Shown here: one piece after another, positions 1 to 10,104 of the stretch
Layout of the letters: each line of letters starts with the position of its first letter
How positions within the stretch are numbered: the first letter of the stretch is position 1
Assembly: GCF_051020975.1 (NCBI RefSeq)
Contig: NW_027478164.1
Span: forward strand, 21,491,501-21,555,500
Length of the DNA: 64,000 nucleotides
Reading direction: 5' to 3'
Source of the DNA: Osmia lignaria lignaria
Taxonomy: Eukaryota; Arthropoda; Insecta; Hymenoptera; Megachilidae
Program-made: the position numbers and the translations under genes
Notes under the pieces: model-generated
Told to the model about the DNA's origin: nothing
Seen by the model: the letters and a program-made list of their open reading frames with translations, nothing else
Database searches by the model: none

Positions 1-2378
1 CAGGACCCTTCCCTTGAGATAAATCTGCAAATATCTCGGAAACGAAGCGAGCTTTGGCAAAATGTTAAGAGGCCTTTTTTGTAGAGAATAATGTTCCCTA
101 CAATTTACGTTCTATGATATTTTTTGATCGGAAGCGTAGTTTTCGAGATATATCGAGATATTTAAAAGTTCCGAAGCTGCACCAACATAATAGAGATACA
201 GAAACACCGTGGCCCCTCTCTTTGAGATAACTCTGCACTATTGCGAGCCGCAAATGCCACTTCCAGCTTAGCTGTGCAGAAGAAGAACAACAAGAAGAAG
301 AAATATCTCGAAATATGTCCGTCAGGCCCCTTCCCTTGAGATAAATCTGCAAATATCTCGGAAACGAAGCGAGCTATGGCAAAATGTTTAGAGACCTCTC
401 TTGTAGAGAATTGAGTTTCCTACTTTTTATGTAGTATGATATTTTTTGATCAGATGCGTAGTTCTCGAGATATGTCAAGATATTTAAAAGTTCCGAAGCC
501 GCACCAACATAATAGAGATACAGAAACACCGTGGCCCCTCTCTTTGAGATAACTCTGCACTATTGCGAGCTGCAAATGCCACTTCCAGCTTAGCTGTGCA
601 GAAGAAGAACAACAAGAAGAAGAAATATCTCGAAACATGTCCGTCAGGCCCCTTCCCTTGAGATAAATCTGCAAATATCTCGGAAACGAAGCGAGCTATG
701 GCAAAATGTTTAGAGACCTTTCTTGTAGAGAATTCAGTTTCCTACATTTTATGTAGTATGATATTTTTTCATCAGATGCGTAGTTCTCGAGATATATCAA
801 GATATTTAAAAGTTCCGAAGCCGCACCAACATAACAGAGATACAGAAACACCGTGGCCCCTTTCTTTGAGATAACTCTGCACTATTGCGCGCTGCAAATG
901 CCACTTCCAGCTTAGCTGTGCAGAAGAAGAACAACAAGAAGAAGAAATATCTCGAAATATGTCCATCAGGACCCTTCCCTTGAGATAAATCTGCAAATAT
1001 CTCGGAAACGAAGCGAGCTTTGGCAAAATGTTAAGAGACCTTTTTTGTAGAGAATAATGTTTCCTACAATTTACGTTCTATGATATTTTTTGATCAGAAG
1101 CGTAGTTTTCGAGATATATCCAGATATTTAAAAGTTCCGAAGCCGCACCAACATAATAGAGATACAGAAACACCGTGGCCCCTTTCTTTGAGATAACTCT
1201 GCACTATTGCGCGCTGCAAATGCCACTTCCAGCTTAGCTGTGCAGAAGAAGAACAACAAGAAGAAGAAATATCTCGAAATATGTCCGTCAGGCCCCTTCC
1301 CTTGAGATAAATCTGCAAATATCTCGGAAACGAAGCGAGCTATGGCAAAATGTTAAGAGACGTTTTTTGTAGAGAATTATGTTTCCTACAATTTATGTTC
1401 TATGATATTTTTTGATCAGAAGCGTAGTTTTCGAGATATATCGAGATATTTAAAAGTTCCGAAGCCGCACCAACATAATAGAGATACAGAAACACCGTGG
1501 CCCCTTTCTTTGAGATAACTCTGCACGATTGCGAGCCGCAAATGCCACTTCCAGCTGAGCTGTGCAGAAGAAGAACAACAAGAAGAAGAAATATCTCGAA
1601 ATATGTCCGTCAGGCCCCTTCCCTTGAGATATATCTGCAAATATCTCGGAAACGAAGCGAGCTATGGCCAAATGTTAAGAGACCTTTTTTGTAGAGAATT
1701 ATGTTTCCTACAATTTATGTTCTATGATATCTTTTGATCAGAAGCGTAGTTTTCGAGATATATCGAGATATTTAAAAGTTCCGAAGCCGCACCAACATAA
1801 TAGAGATACAGAAACACCGTAGCCCCTTTCTTTGAGATAACTCTGCACTAGTGCGAGCCGCATATGCCACTTCCAGCTTAGCTGTGCAGAAGAAGAACAA
1901 CAAGAAGAAGAAATATCTCGAAATATGTCCGTCAGGCCCCTTCCCTTGAGATAAATCTGCAAATATCTCGGAAACGAAGCGAGCTATGGCAAAATGTTAA
2001 GAGACCTTTTTTGTAGAGAATTAAGTTTCCTACTTTTTATGTTCTATGATATTTTTTGATCAGATGCGTAGTTCTCGGGATATATCAAGATATTTAAAAG
2101 TTCCGAAGCCGCACCAACATAATAGAGATACAGAAACACCGTGGCCCCTTTCTTTGAGATAACTCTGCACTATTGCGAGCTGCAAATGCCACTTCCAGCT
2201 TAGCTGTGCAGAGGAAGAACAACAAGAAGAAGAAATATCTCGAAATATGTCCGTCAGGCCAGTTCCTTTGAGCTGAATCTGCAAATATCTCGGAAACGAA
2301 GCGAGCTATGGCAAAATGTTAAGAGACGTTTTTTGTAGAGAATTATGTTTCCTACAATTTATGTTCTATGATATTTTT

Positions 2379-2700
2379 TGATCAGAAGCGTAGTTTTCGA
2401 GATATATCGAGATATTTAAAAGTTCCGAAGCCGCACCAACATAATAGGGATACAGAAACACCGTGGCCCCTTTCTTTGAGATAACTCTGCACTATTGCGA
2501 CCTGCAAATGCCACTTCCAGCTTAGCTGTGCAGAAGAAGAACAACAAGAAGAAGAAATATCTCGAAATATGTCCATCAGGACCCTTCCCTTGAGATAAAT
2601 CTGCAAATATCTCGGAAACGAAGTGAGCTTTGGCAAAATGTTAAGAGACCTTTTTTGTAGAGAATAATGTTTCCTACAATTTACGTTCTATGATATTTTT
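2379..2700 (+). repeat. Representative type B monomer
   Basis: Example of the second common allele class. It differs from type A by linked changes around the unit boundary: A at p9 (AGAAGCG instead of AGATGCG), T at p18 (TTTTCGAG, which removes the CTCGAG site) and G at p31 (making the second CGAGATAT core perfect). In the preceding tail, type B has AATTATG instead of AATTAAG near p289 and CTACAAT instead of CTACTTT at p300-302. These sites span about 65 bp and usually travel together. The same monomer carries the GTCCATCAGGACCC variant at its right end, shared with units at 769, 5,599, 7,853 and 22,548. Confidence 0.85.
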
Positions 2701-3363
2701 TGATCAGAAGCGTAGTTTTCGAGATATATCGAGATATTTAAAAGTTCCGAAGCCGCACCAACATAATAGAGATACAGAAACACCGTGGCCCCTTTCTTTG
2801 AGATAACTCTGCACTATTGCGACCTGCAAATGCCACTTCCAGCTTAGCTGTGCAGAAGAAGAACAACAAGAAGAAGAAATATCTCGAAATATGTCCGTCA
2901 GGCCCCTTCCCTTGAGATAAATCTGCAAATATCTCGGAAACGAAGCGAGCTATGGCAAAATGTTAAGAGACGTTTTTTGTAGAGAATTATGTTTCCTACC
3001 ATTTATGTTCTATGATATTTTTTGATCAGATGCGTAGTTTTCGAGATATATCGAGATATTTAAAAGTTCCGAAGCCGCACCAACATAATAGAGATACAGA
3101 AACACCGTGGCCCCTTTCTTTCAGATAACTGTGCACTAGTGCGAGCCGCAAATGCCACTTCCAGCTTAGCTGTGCAGAAGAAGAACAACAAGAAGAAGAA
3201 ATATCTCGAAATATGTCCGTCAGGCCCCTTCCCTTGAGATAAATCTGCAAATATCTCGGAAACGAAGCGAGCTATGGCAAAATGTTAAGAGACCGTTTTT
3301 GTAGAGAATTAAGTTTCCTACTTTTTATGTTCTATGATATTTTTTGATCAGATGCGTAGTTCT

Positions 3364-3381
3364 CGAGATATATCAAGATAT
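3364..3381 (+). other. Paired CGAGATAT cores, 10 bp apart
   Basis: p20-27 reads CGAGATAT and p30-37 reads CAAGATAT here. In type B monomers both copies are perfect, giving CGAGATAT-AT-CGAGATAT with a 10-bp step, about one helical turn. The inverse, ATATCTCG, occurs twice later in the same monomer (p179-186, p229-236). In type B units the second core extends to CGAGATATTT, the exact complement of AAATATCTCG at both downstream sites. This is a recurring symmetric motif and a plausible protein-binding or fold-back element; no known binding site is claimed. Confidence 0.7.
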
Positions 3382-3441
3382 TTAAAAGTTCCGAAGCCGC
3401 ACCAACATAATAGAGATACAGAAACACCGTGGCCCCTTTCT

Positions 3442-3450
3442 TTGAGATAA
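3442..3450 (+). repeat. Internal direct repeat TTGAGATAA, copy 1
   Basis: TTGAGATAA at p98-106, followed by CTCTGCA. It recurs at p212-220 followed by ATCTGCA, exactly 114 bp downstream. The one truncated monomer in the window (15,257-15,464) lost exactly 114 bp between these two copies, so the short repeat appears to have served as a recombination or slippage site. Confidence 0.85.
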
Positions 3451-3465
3451 CTCTGCACTATTGCG

Positions 3466-3488
3466 AGCTGCAAATGCCACTTCCAGCT
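3466..3488 (+). other. Imperfect hairpin AGCTGCAA / TTCCAGCT
   Basis: The left arm p122-129 and right arm p137-144 pair at 7 of 8 positions (one C:C mismatch) around a 7-nt loop. A minority class (for example units at 14,935, 17,075, 19,007, 19,973, 21,260, 22,548, 44,763, 60,544, 62,474) carries two linked changes, C to G in the left arm and C to T in the right. The inner stem becomes a perfect CTGGAA/TTCCAG and an outer G:C becomes G:T. Both changes lie in the stem and travel together. Structure in DNA or RNA is not demonstrated. Confidence 0.6.
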
Positions 3489-3498
3489 TAGCTGTGCA

Positions 3499-3523
3499 GA
3501 AGAAGAACAACAAGAAGAAGAAA
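3499..3523 (+). other. GAA-rich purine tract
   Basis: A 25-bp segment (p155-179) made of GAA/CAA triplets, purine except for two C residues, present in nearly every monomer. The complementary strand is pyrimidine-rich. It recurs every 322 bp. Base changes inside it are common class markers, for example CAAGAATAAG at 6,565, 8,819, 50,240, 50,562 and 60,866, and GCAGAGGAAG at 2,057 and 6,887. Function unknown. Confidence 0.75.
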
Positions 3524-3555
3524 TATCTCGAAATATGTCCGTCAGGCCCCTTCCC

Positions 3556-3581
3556 TTGAGATAAATCTGCAAATATCTCGG
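3556..3581 (+). other. Hairpin TTGAGATA / TATCTCGG
   Basis: The left arm p212-219 and right arm p230-237 form six Watson-Crick pairs (GAGATA/TATCTC) plus two terminal G:T wobbles around the 10-nt loop AATCTGCAAA. The sequence continues GGAAACG. The hairpin is kept in most monomers; the CCTGAGATAAATC, GATATATCTG and GATAAACCTG variants change one or two positions. This is the most regular predicted fold in the monomer if it is ever transcribed or extruded. Confidence 0.65.
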
Positions 3582-3616
3582 AAACGAAGCGAGCTATGGC
3601 AAAATGTTAAGAGACC

Positions 3617-3667
3617 TTTTTTGTAGAGAATAATGTTTCCTACAATTTACGTTCTATGATATTTTTT
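3617..3667 (+). other. Two T-runs flanking the AT-rich monomer end
   Basis: A run of six T at p273-278 (GACCTTTTTTGTAG) and a second from p318 into the next TGATCA are about 45 bp apart, separated by AT-rich sequence with the type A/B diagnostic sites. The first run varies: TTTCTT or CTCTCTT in some early units, CGTTTTT, CTTATTT near 24-27 kb and 51-58 kb, and one T short in units 35,106 and 39,291. A T-run spacing that bends DNA is possible but was not computed. Confidence 0.55.
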
Positions 3668-6600
3668 GATCAGAAGCGTAGTTTTCGAGATATATCGAGA
3701 TATTTAAAAGTTCCGAAGCCGCACCAACATAATAGAGATACAGAAACACCGTGGCCCCTTTCTTTGAGATAACTCTGCACTATTGCGACCTGCAAATGCC
3801 ACTTCCAGCTTAGCTGTGCAGAAGAAGAACAACAAGAAGAAGAAATATCTCGAAATATGTCCGTCAGGCCCCTTCCCTTGAGATAAATCTGCAAATATCT
3901 CGGAAACGAAGCGAGCTATGGCAAAATGTTAAGAGACCTTTTTTGTAGAGAAGTAAGTTTCCTACTTTTTATGTTCTATGATATTTTTTGATCAGATGCG
4001 TAGTTCTCGAGATATATCAAGATATTTAAAAGTTCCGAAGCCGCACCAACAGAATAGAGATACAGAAACACCGTGGCCCCATTATTTGAGATAACTCTGC
4101 ACTATTGCGAGCTGCAAATGCCACTTCCAGCTTAGCTGTGCAGAAGAAGAACAACAAGAAGAAGAAATATCTCGAAATATGTCCGTCAGGCCCCTTCCCT
4201 TGAGATAAATCTGCAAATATCTCGGAAACGAAGAGAGCTATGGCAAAATGTTAAGAGACCTTTTTTGTAGAGAATTAAGTTTCCTACTTTTTATGCTCTA
4301 TGATATTTTTTGATCAGATGCGCAGTTCTCGAGATATATCAAGATATTTAAAAGTTCCGAAGCCGCACCAACATAATAGAGATACAGAAACACCGTGGCC
4401 CCTTTCTTTGAGATAACTCTGCACTATTGCGAGCTGTAAATGCCGCTTCCAGCTTAGCTGTGCAGAAGAAGAACAACAAGAAGAAGGAATATCTCGAAAT
4501 ATGTCCGTTAGGCCCCTTCCCTTGAGATAAACCTGCAAATATCTCGGAAACGAAGCGAGCTATGGCAAAATGTTAAGAGACCTTTTTTGTAGAGAATTAA
4601 GTTTCCTACTTTTTATGTTCTATGATATTTTTTGATCAGATGCGTAGTTCTCGAGATATATCAAGATATTTAAAAGTTCCGAAGCCGCACCAACATAATA
4701 GAGATACAGAAACACCGTGGCCCCTTTCTTTGAAATAACTCTGCACTATTGCGACCTGCAAATGCCACTTCCAGCTTAGCTGTGCAGAAGAAGAACAACA
4801 AGAGGAAGAAATATCTCGAAATATGTCCGTCAGGCCCCTTCCCTTGAGATAAATCTGCAAATATCTCGGAAACGAAGCGAGCTATGGCAAAATGTTAAGA
4901 GACGTTTTTTGTAGAGAATTATGTTTCCTACAATTTATGTTCTATGATATTTTTTGATCAGAAGCGTAGTTTTCGAGATATATCGAGATATTTAAAAGTT
5001 CCGAAGCCGCACCAACATAATAGAGATACAGAAACACCGTGGCCCCTTTCTTTGAGATAACCGTGCACTAGTGCGAGCCGCAAATGCCACTTCCAGCTTA
5101 GCTGTGCAGAAGAAGAACAACAAGAAGAAGAAATATCTCGAAATATGTCCGTCAGGCCCCTTCCCTTGAGATAAATCTGCAAATATCTCGGAAACGAAGC
5201 GAGCTATGGCAAAATGTTAAGAGACCGTTTTTGTAGAGAATTAAGTTTCCTACTTTTTATGTTCTATGATATTTTTTGATCAGATGCGTAGTTCTCGAGA
5301 TATATCAAGATATTTAAAAGTTCCGAAGCCGCACCAACATAATAGAGATACAGAAACACCGTGGCCCCTTTCTTTGAGATAACTCTGCACTATTGCGAGC
5401 TGCAAATGCCACTTCCAGCTTAGCTGTGCAGAAGAAGAACAACAAGAAGAAGAAATATCTCGAAATATGTCCGTCAGGCCCCTTCCCTTGAGATAAATCT
5501 GCAAATATCTCGGAAACGAAGCGAGCTATGGCAAAATGTTTAGAGACCTCTCTTGTAGAGAATTAAGTTTCCTACTTTTTATGTAGTATGATATTTTTTG
5601 ATCAGATGCGTAGTTCTCGAGATATATCAAGATATTTAAAAGTTCCGAAGCCGCACCAACATAACAGAGATATAGAAACACCGTGGCCCCTTTCTTTGAG
5701 ATAACTCTGCACTATTGCGCGCTGCAAATGCCACTTCCAGCTTAGCTGTGCAGAAGAAGAACAACAAGAAGAAGAAATATCTCGAAATATGTCCATCAGG
5801 ACCCTTCCCTTGAGATAAATCTGCAAATATCTCGGAAACGAAGCGAGCTTTGGCAAAATGTTAAGAGACCTTTTTTGTAGAGAATAATGTTTCCTACAAT
5901 TTACGTTCTATGATATTTTTTGATCAGAAGCGTAGTTTTCGAGATATATCGAGATATTTAAAAGTTCCGAAGCCGCACCAACATAATAGAGATACAGAAA
6001 CACCGTGGCCCCTTTCTTTGAGATAACTCTGCACTATTGCGACCTGCAAATGCCACTTCCAGCTTAGCTGTGCAGAAGAAGAACAACAAGAAGAAGAAAT
6101 ATCTCGAAATATGTCCGTCAGGCCCCTTCCCTTGAGATAAATCTGCAAATATCTCGGAAACGAAGCGAGCTATGGCAAAATGTTAAGAGACGTTTTTTGT
6201 AGAGAATTATGTTTCCTACAATTTATGTTCTATGATATTTCTTGATCAGATGCGTTGTTTTCGAGATATATCGAGATATTTAAAAGTTCCGAAGCCGCAC
6301 CAACATAATAGAGATACAGAAACACCGTGGCCCCTTTCTTTCAGATAACTGTGCACTAGTGCGAGCCGCAAATGCCACTTCCAGCTTAGCTGTGCAGAAG
6401 AAGAACAACAAGAAGAAGAAATATCTCGAAATATGTCCGTCAGGCCCCTTCCCTTGAGATAAATCTGCAAATATCTCGGAAACGAAGCGAGCTATGGCAA
6501 AATGTTAAGAGACCGTTTTTGTAGAGAATTAGGTTTCCTACTTTTTATGTTCTATGATATTTTTTGATCAGAAGCGTAGTTCTCGAGATATATTAAGATA

Positions 6601-9600
6601 TTTAAAAGTTCCGAAGCCGCACCAACATAATAGAGATACAGAAACACCGTGGCCCCTTTCTTTGAGATAACTCTGCACTATTGCGAGCTGCAAATGCCAC
6701 TTCCAGCTTAGCTGTGCAGAAGAAGAACAACAAGAATAAGAAATATCTCGAAATATGTCCGTCAGGCCCCTTCCCTTGAGATAAATCTGCAAATATCTCG
6801 GAAACGAAGAGAGCTATGGCAAAATGTTGAGGGACGTTTTTTGTAGAGAATTATGTTTCCTACAATTTATGTTCTATGATATTTTTTGATCAGAAGCGTA
6901 GTTTTCGAGATATATCGAGATATTTAAAAGTTCCGAAGCCGCACCAACATAATAGAGATACAGAAACACCGTGGCCCCTTTCTTTGAGATAACCGTGCAC
7001 TAGTGCGAGCCGCAAATGCCACTTCCAGCTTAGCTGTGCAGAGGAAGAACAACAAGAAGAAGAAATATCTCGAAATATGTCCGTCAGGCCAGTTCCTTTG
7101 AGCTGAATCTGCAAATATCTCGGAAACGAAGCGAGCTATGGCAAAATGTTAAGAGACGTTTTTTGTAGAGAATTATGTTTCCTACAATTTATGTTCTATG
7201 ATATTTTTTGATCAGAAGCGTAGTTTTCGAGATATATCGAGATATTTAAAAGTTCCGAAGCCGCACCAACATAATAGGGATACAGAAACAACGTGGCCTC
7301 TTTCTTTGAGATAACTCTGCACTAGTGCGAGCCGCAAATGCCACTTCCAGCTTAGCTGTGGAGAAGAAGAACAACAAGAAGAAGAAATATCTCGAAATAT
7401 GTCCGTCAGGCCCCTTCCCTTGAGATAAATCTGCAAATATCTCGGAAACGAAGCGAGCTATGGCAAAATGTTTAGAGACCTCTCTTGTAGAGAATTAAGT
7501 TTCCTACTTTTTATGTAGTATGATATTTTTTGATCAGATGCGTAGTTCTCGAGATATATCAAGATATTTAAAAGTTCCGAAGCCGCACCAACATAATAGA
7601 GATACAGAAACACCGTGGCCCCTCTCTTTGAGATAACTCTGCACTATTGCGAGCTGCAAATGCCACTTCCAGCTTAGCTGTGCAGAAGAAGAACAACAAG
7701 AAGAAGAAATATCTCGAAATATGTCCGTCAGGCCCCTTCCCTTGAGATAAATCTGCAAATATCTCGGAAACGAAGCGAGCTATGGCAAAATGTTTAGAGA
7801 CCTTTCTTGTAGAGAATTCAGTTTCCTACTTTTTATGTAGTATGATATTTTTTGATCAGATGCGTAGTTCTCGAGATATATCAAGATATTTAAAAGTTCC
7901 GAAGCCGCACCAACATAACAGAGATACAGAAACACCGTGGCCCCTTTCTTTGAGATAACTCTGCACTATTGCGCGCTGCAAATGCCACTTCCAGCTTAGC
8001 TGTGCAGAAGAAGAACAACAAGAAGAAGAAATATCTCGAAATATGTCCATCAGGACCCTTCCCTTGAGATAAATCTGCAAATATCTCGGAAACGAAGCGA
8101 GCTTTGGCAAAATGTTAAGAGACCTTTTTTGTAGAGAATAATGTTTCCTACAATTTATGTTCTATGATATTTTTTGATCAGAAGCGTAGTTTTCGAGATA
8201 TATCGAGATATTTAAAAGTTCCGAAGCCGCACCAACATAATAGAGATACAGAAACACCGTGGCCCCTTTCTTTGAGATAACTCTGCACTATTGCGACCTG
8301 CAAATGCCACTTCCAGCTTAGCTGTGCAGAAGAAGAACAACAAGAAGAAGAAATATCTCGAAATATGTCCGTCAGGCCCCTTCCCTTGAGATAAATCTGC
8401 AAATATCTCGGAAACGAAGCGAGCTATGGCAAAATGTTAAGAGACGTTTTTTGTAGAGAATTATGTTTCCTACAATTTATGTTCTATGATATTTTTTGAT
8501 CAGATGCGTAGTTTTCGAGATATATCGAGATATTTAAAAGTTCCGAAGCCGCACCAACATAATAGAGATACAGAAACACCGTGGCCCCTTTCTTTCAGAT
8601 AACTGTGCACTAGTGCGAGCCGCAAATGCCACTTCCAGCTTAGCTGTGCAGAAGAAGAACAACAAGAAGAAGAAATATCTCGAAATATGTCCGTCAGGCC
8701 CCTTCCCTTGAGATAAATCTGCAAATATCTCGGAAACGAAGCGAGCTATGGCAAAATGTTAAGAGACCGTTTTTGTAGAGAATTAAGTTTCCTACTTTTT
8801 ATGTTCTATGATATTTTTTGATCAGATGCGTAGTTCTCGAGATATATCAAGATATTTAAAAGTTCCGAAGCCGCACCAACATAATAGAGATACAGAAACA
8901 CCGTGGCCCCTTTCTTTGAGATAACTCTGCACTATTGCGAGCTGCAAATGCCACTTCCAGCTTAGCTGTGCAGAAGAAGAACAACAAGAATAAGAAATAT
9001 CTCGAAATATGTCCGTCAGGCCCCTTCCCTTGAGATAAATCTGCAAATATCTCGGAAACGAAGAGAGCTATGGCAAAATGTTGAGAGACCTTTTTTGTAG
9101 AGAATTAAGTTTCCTACTATTTATGTTCTATGATATTTTTTGATCAGATGCGTAGTTCTCGAGATATATCAAGATATTTAAAAGTTCCGAAGCCGCACCA
9201 ACACAATAGAGATACAGAAACACCGTGGCCCCTTTCTTTGAAATAACTCTGCACTATTGCGACCTGCAAATGCCACTTCCAGCTTAGCTGTGCAGAAGAA
9301 GAACAACAAGAAGAAGAAATATCTCGAAATATGTCCGTCAGGCCCCTTCCCTTGAGATAAATCTGCAAATATCTCGGAAACGAAGCGAGCTATGGCAAAA
9401 TGTTAAGAGACGTTTTTTGTAGAGAATTATGTTTCCTACAATTTATGTTCTATGATATTTTTTGATCAGAAGCGTAGTTTTCGAGATATATCGAGATATT
9501 TAAAAGTTCCGAAGCCGCACCAACATAATAGAGATACAGAAACACCGTGGCCCCTTTCTTTGAGATAACCGTGCACTAGTGCGAGCCGCAAATGCCACTT

Positions 9601-9784
9601 CCAGCTTAGCTGTGCAGAAGAAGAACAACAAGAAGAAGAAATATCTCGAAATATGTCCGTCAGGCCCCTTCCCTTGAGATAAATCTGCAAATATCTCGGA
9701 AACGAAGCGAGCTATGGCAAAATGTTAAGAGACCGTTTTTGTAGAGAATTAAGTTTCCTACTTTTTATGTTCTATGATATTTTT

Positions 9785-10104
9785 TGATCAGATGCGTAGT
9801 TATCGAGATATATCAAGATATTTAAAAGTTCCGAAACCGCACCAACATAATAGAGATACAGAAACACCGTGGAAACACCTTGAGATAACTCTGCACTAGT
9901 GCGAGCCGCAAATGCCACTTCCAGCTTAGCTGTGCAGAAGAAGAACAACAAGAAGAAGAAATATCTCGAAATATGTCCGTCAGGCCCCTTCCCTTGAGAT
10001 AAATCTGCAAATATCTCGGAAACGAAGCGAGCTATGGCAAAATGTTTAGAGACCTCTCTTGTAGAGAATTAAGTTTCCTACTTTTTATGTAGTATGATAT
10101 TTTT
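9785..10104 (+). repeat. 320-bp monomer with a templated replacement
   Basis: Where other monomers read GTGGCCCCTTTCTTTGAG, this one reads GTGGAAACACCTTGAG. Nine bases are replaced by the 7-mer AAACACC, a copy of the AAACACC that lies 11 bp upstream (9,862-9,868 copied to 9,873-9,879). The net change is -2 bp. This looks like local template switching or slippage and is the only such event seen. Confidence 0.85.

Larger units (their letters stand above)
3345..3666 (+). repeat. Representative 322-bp monomer (type A)
   Basis: This unit is close to the majority sequence and serves as reference, with p1 at 3,345. In order: TGATCA (p1-6); CTCGAG (p18-23) inside a CGAGATAT core (p20-27); a second, imperfect core (p30-37); TTGAGATAA (p98-106); an imperfect hairpin (p122-144); a GAA-rich purine tract (p155-179); ATATCTCG (p179-186); a second TTGAGATAA (p212-220) that forms a hairpin with p230-237; ATATCTCG again (p229-236); then T-runs at p273-278 and from p318 into the next unit. 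A neighbouring unit (447-768) counted by hand has 131 G+C of 322 (about 41%) and 11 CpGs. Confidence 0.95.

Noticed and set aside
450..674. A 74-codon minus-strand open frame that recurs in most monomers
   Set aside because: Its recurrence follows from the repeat itself. It is broken in many units by a stop (the TTTATTTGAG class), by 1-bp indels (20,295; 45,407; 45,730) or by the 208-bp truncation. 322 is not a multiple of 3, so it cannot extend through units. Substitutions are not visibly concentrated at third positions, and no domain or start context is recognisable.
1497..1694. Short plus-strand and second minus-strand open frames in scattered monomers
   Set aside because: They appear only where single substitutions remove a stop, are not kept between neighbouring units, and overlap the other frame. 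I treat them as chance.
3385..3400. CENP-B box or tRNA-type B box near GTTCCGAAGCCG
   Set aside because: No segment fits the CENP-B box pattern (TTCG, four bases, A, two bases, CGGG) on either strand. GTTCCGAAGCC resembles a B box only with an inserted C, and no A box lies upstream, so a tRNA-derived origin is not supported.
3556..3590. Possible hammerhead-type ribozyme (hairpin followed by GGAAAC)
   Set aside because: The p212-237 hairpin precedes GGAAAC, and some units have CCTGAGATA before it, loosely like a CUGANGA core missing a base. The core is incomplete, no stem III with a cleavage triplet is visible, and CTGATCA on the other strand also fails the core pattern.
3345..3666. 322-bp monomer as an old dimer of a ~161-bp unit
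   Set aside because: The only clear internal duplication is the short TTGAGATAA/TCTGCA match at a 114-bp spacing, plus GAGATA-type cores. The two halves do not align by eye. Self-alignment of a consensus could reopen this.
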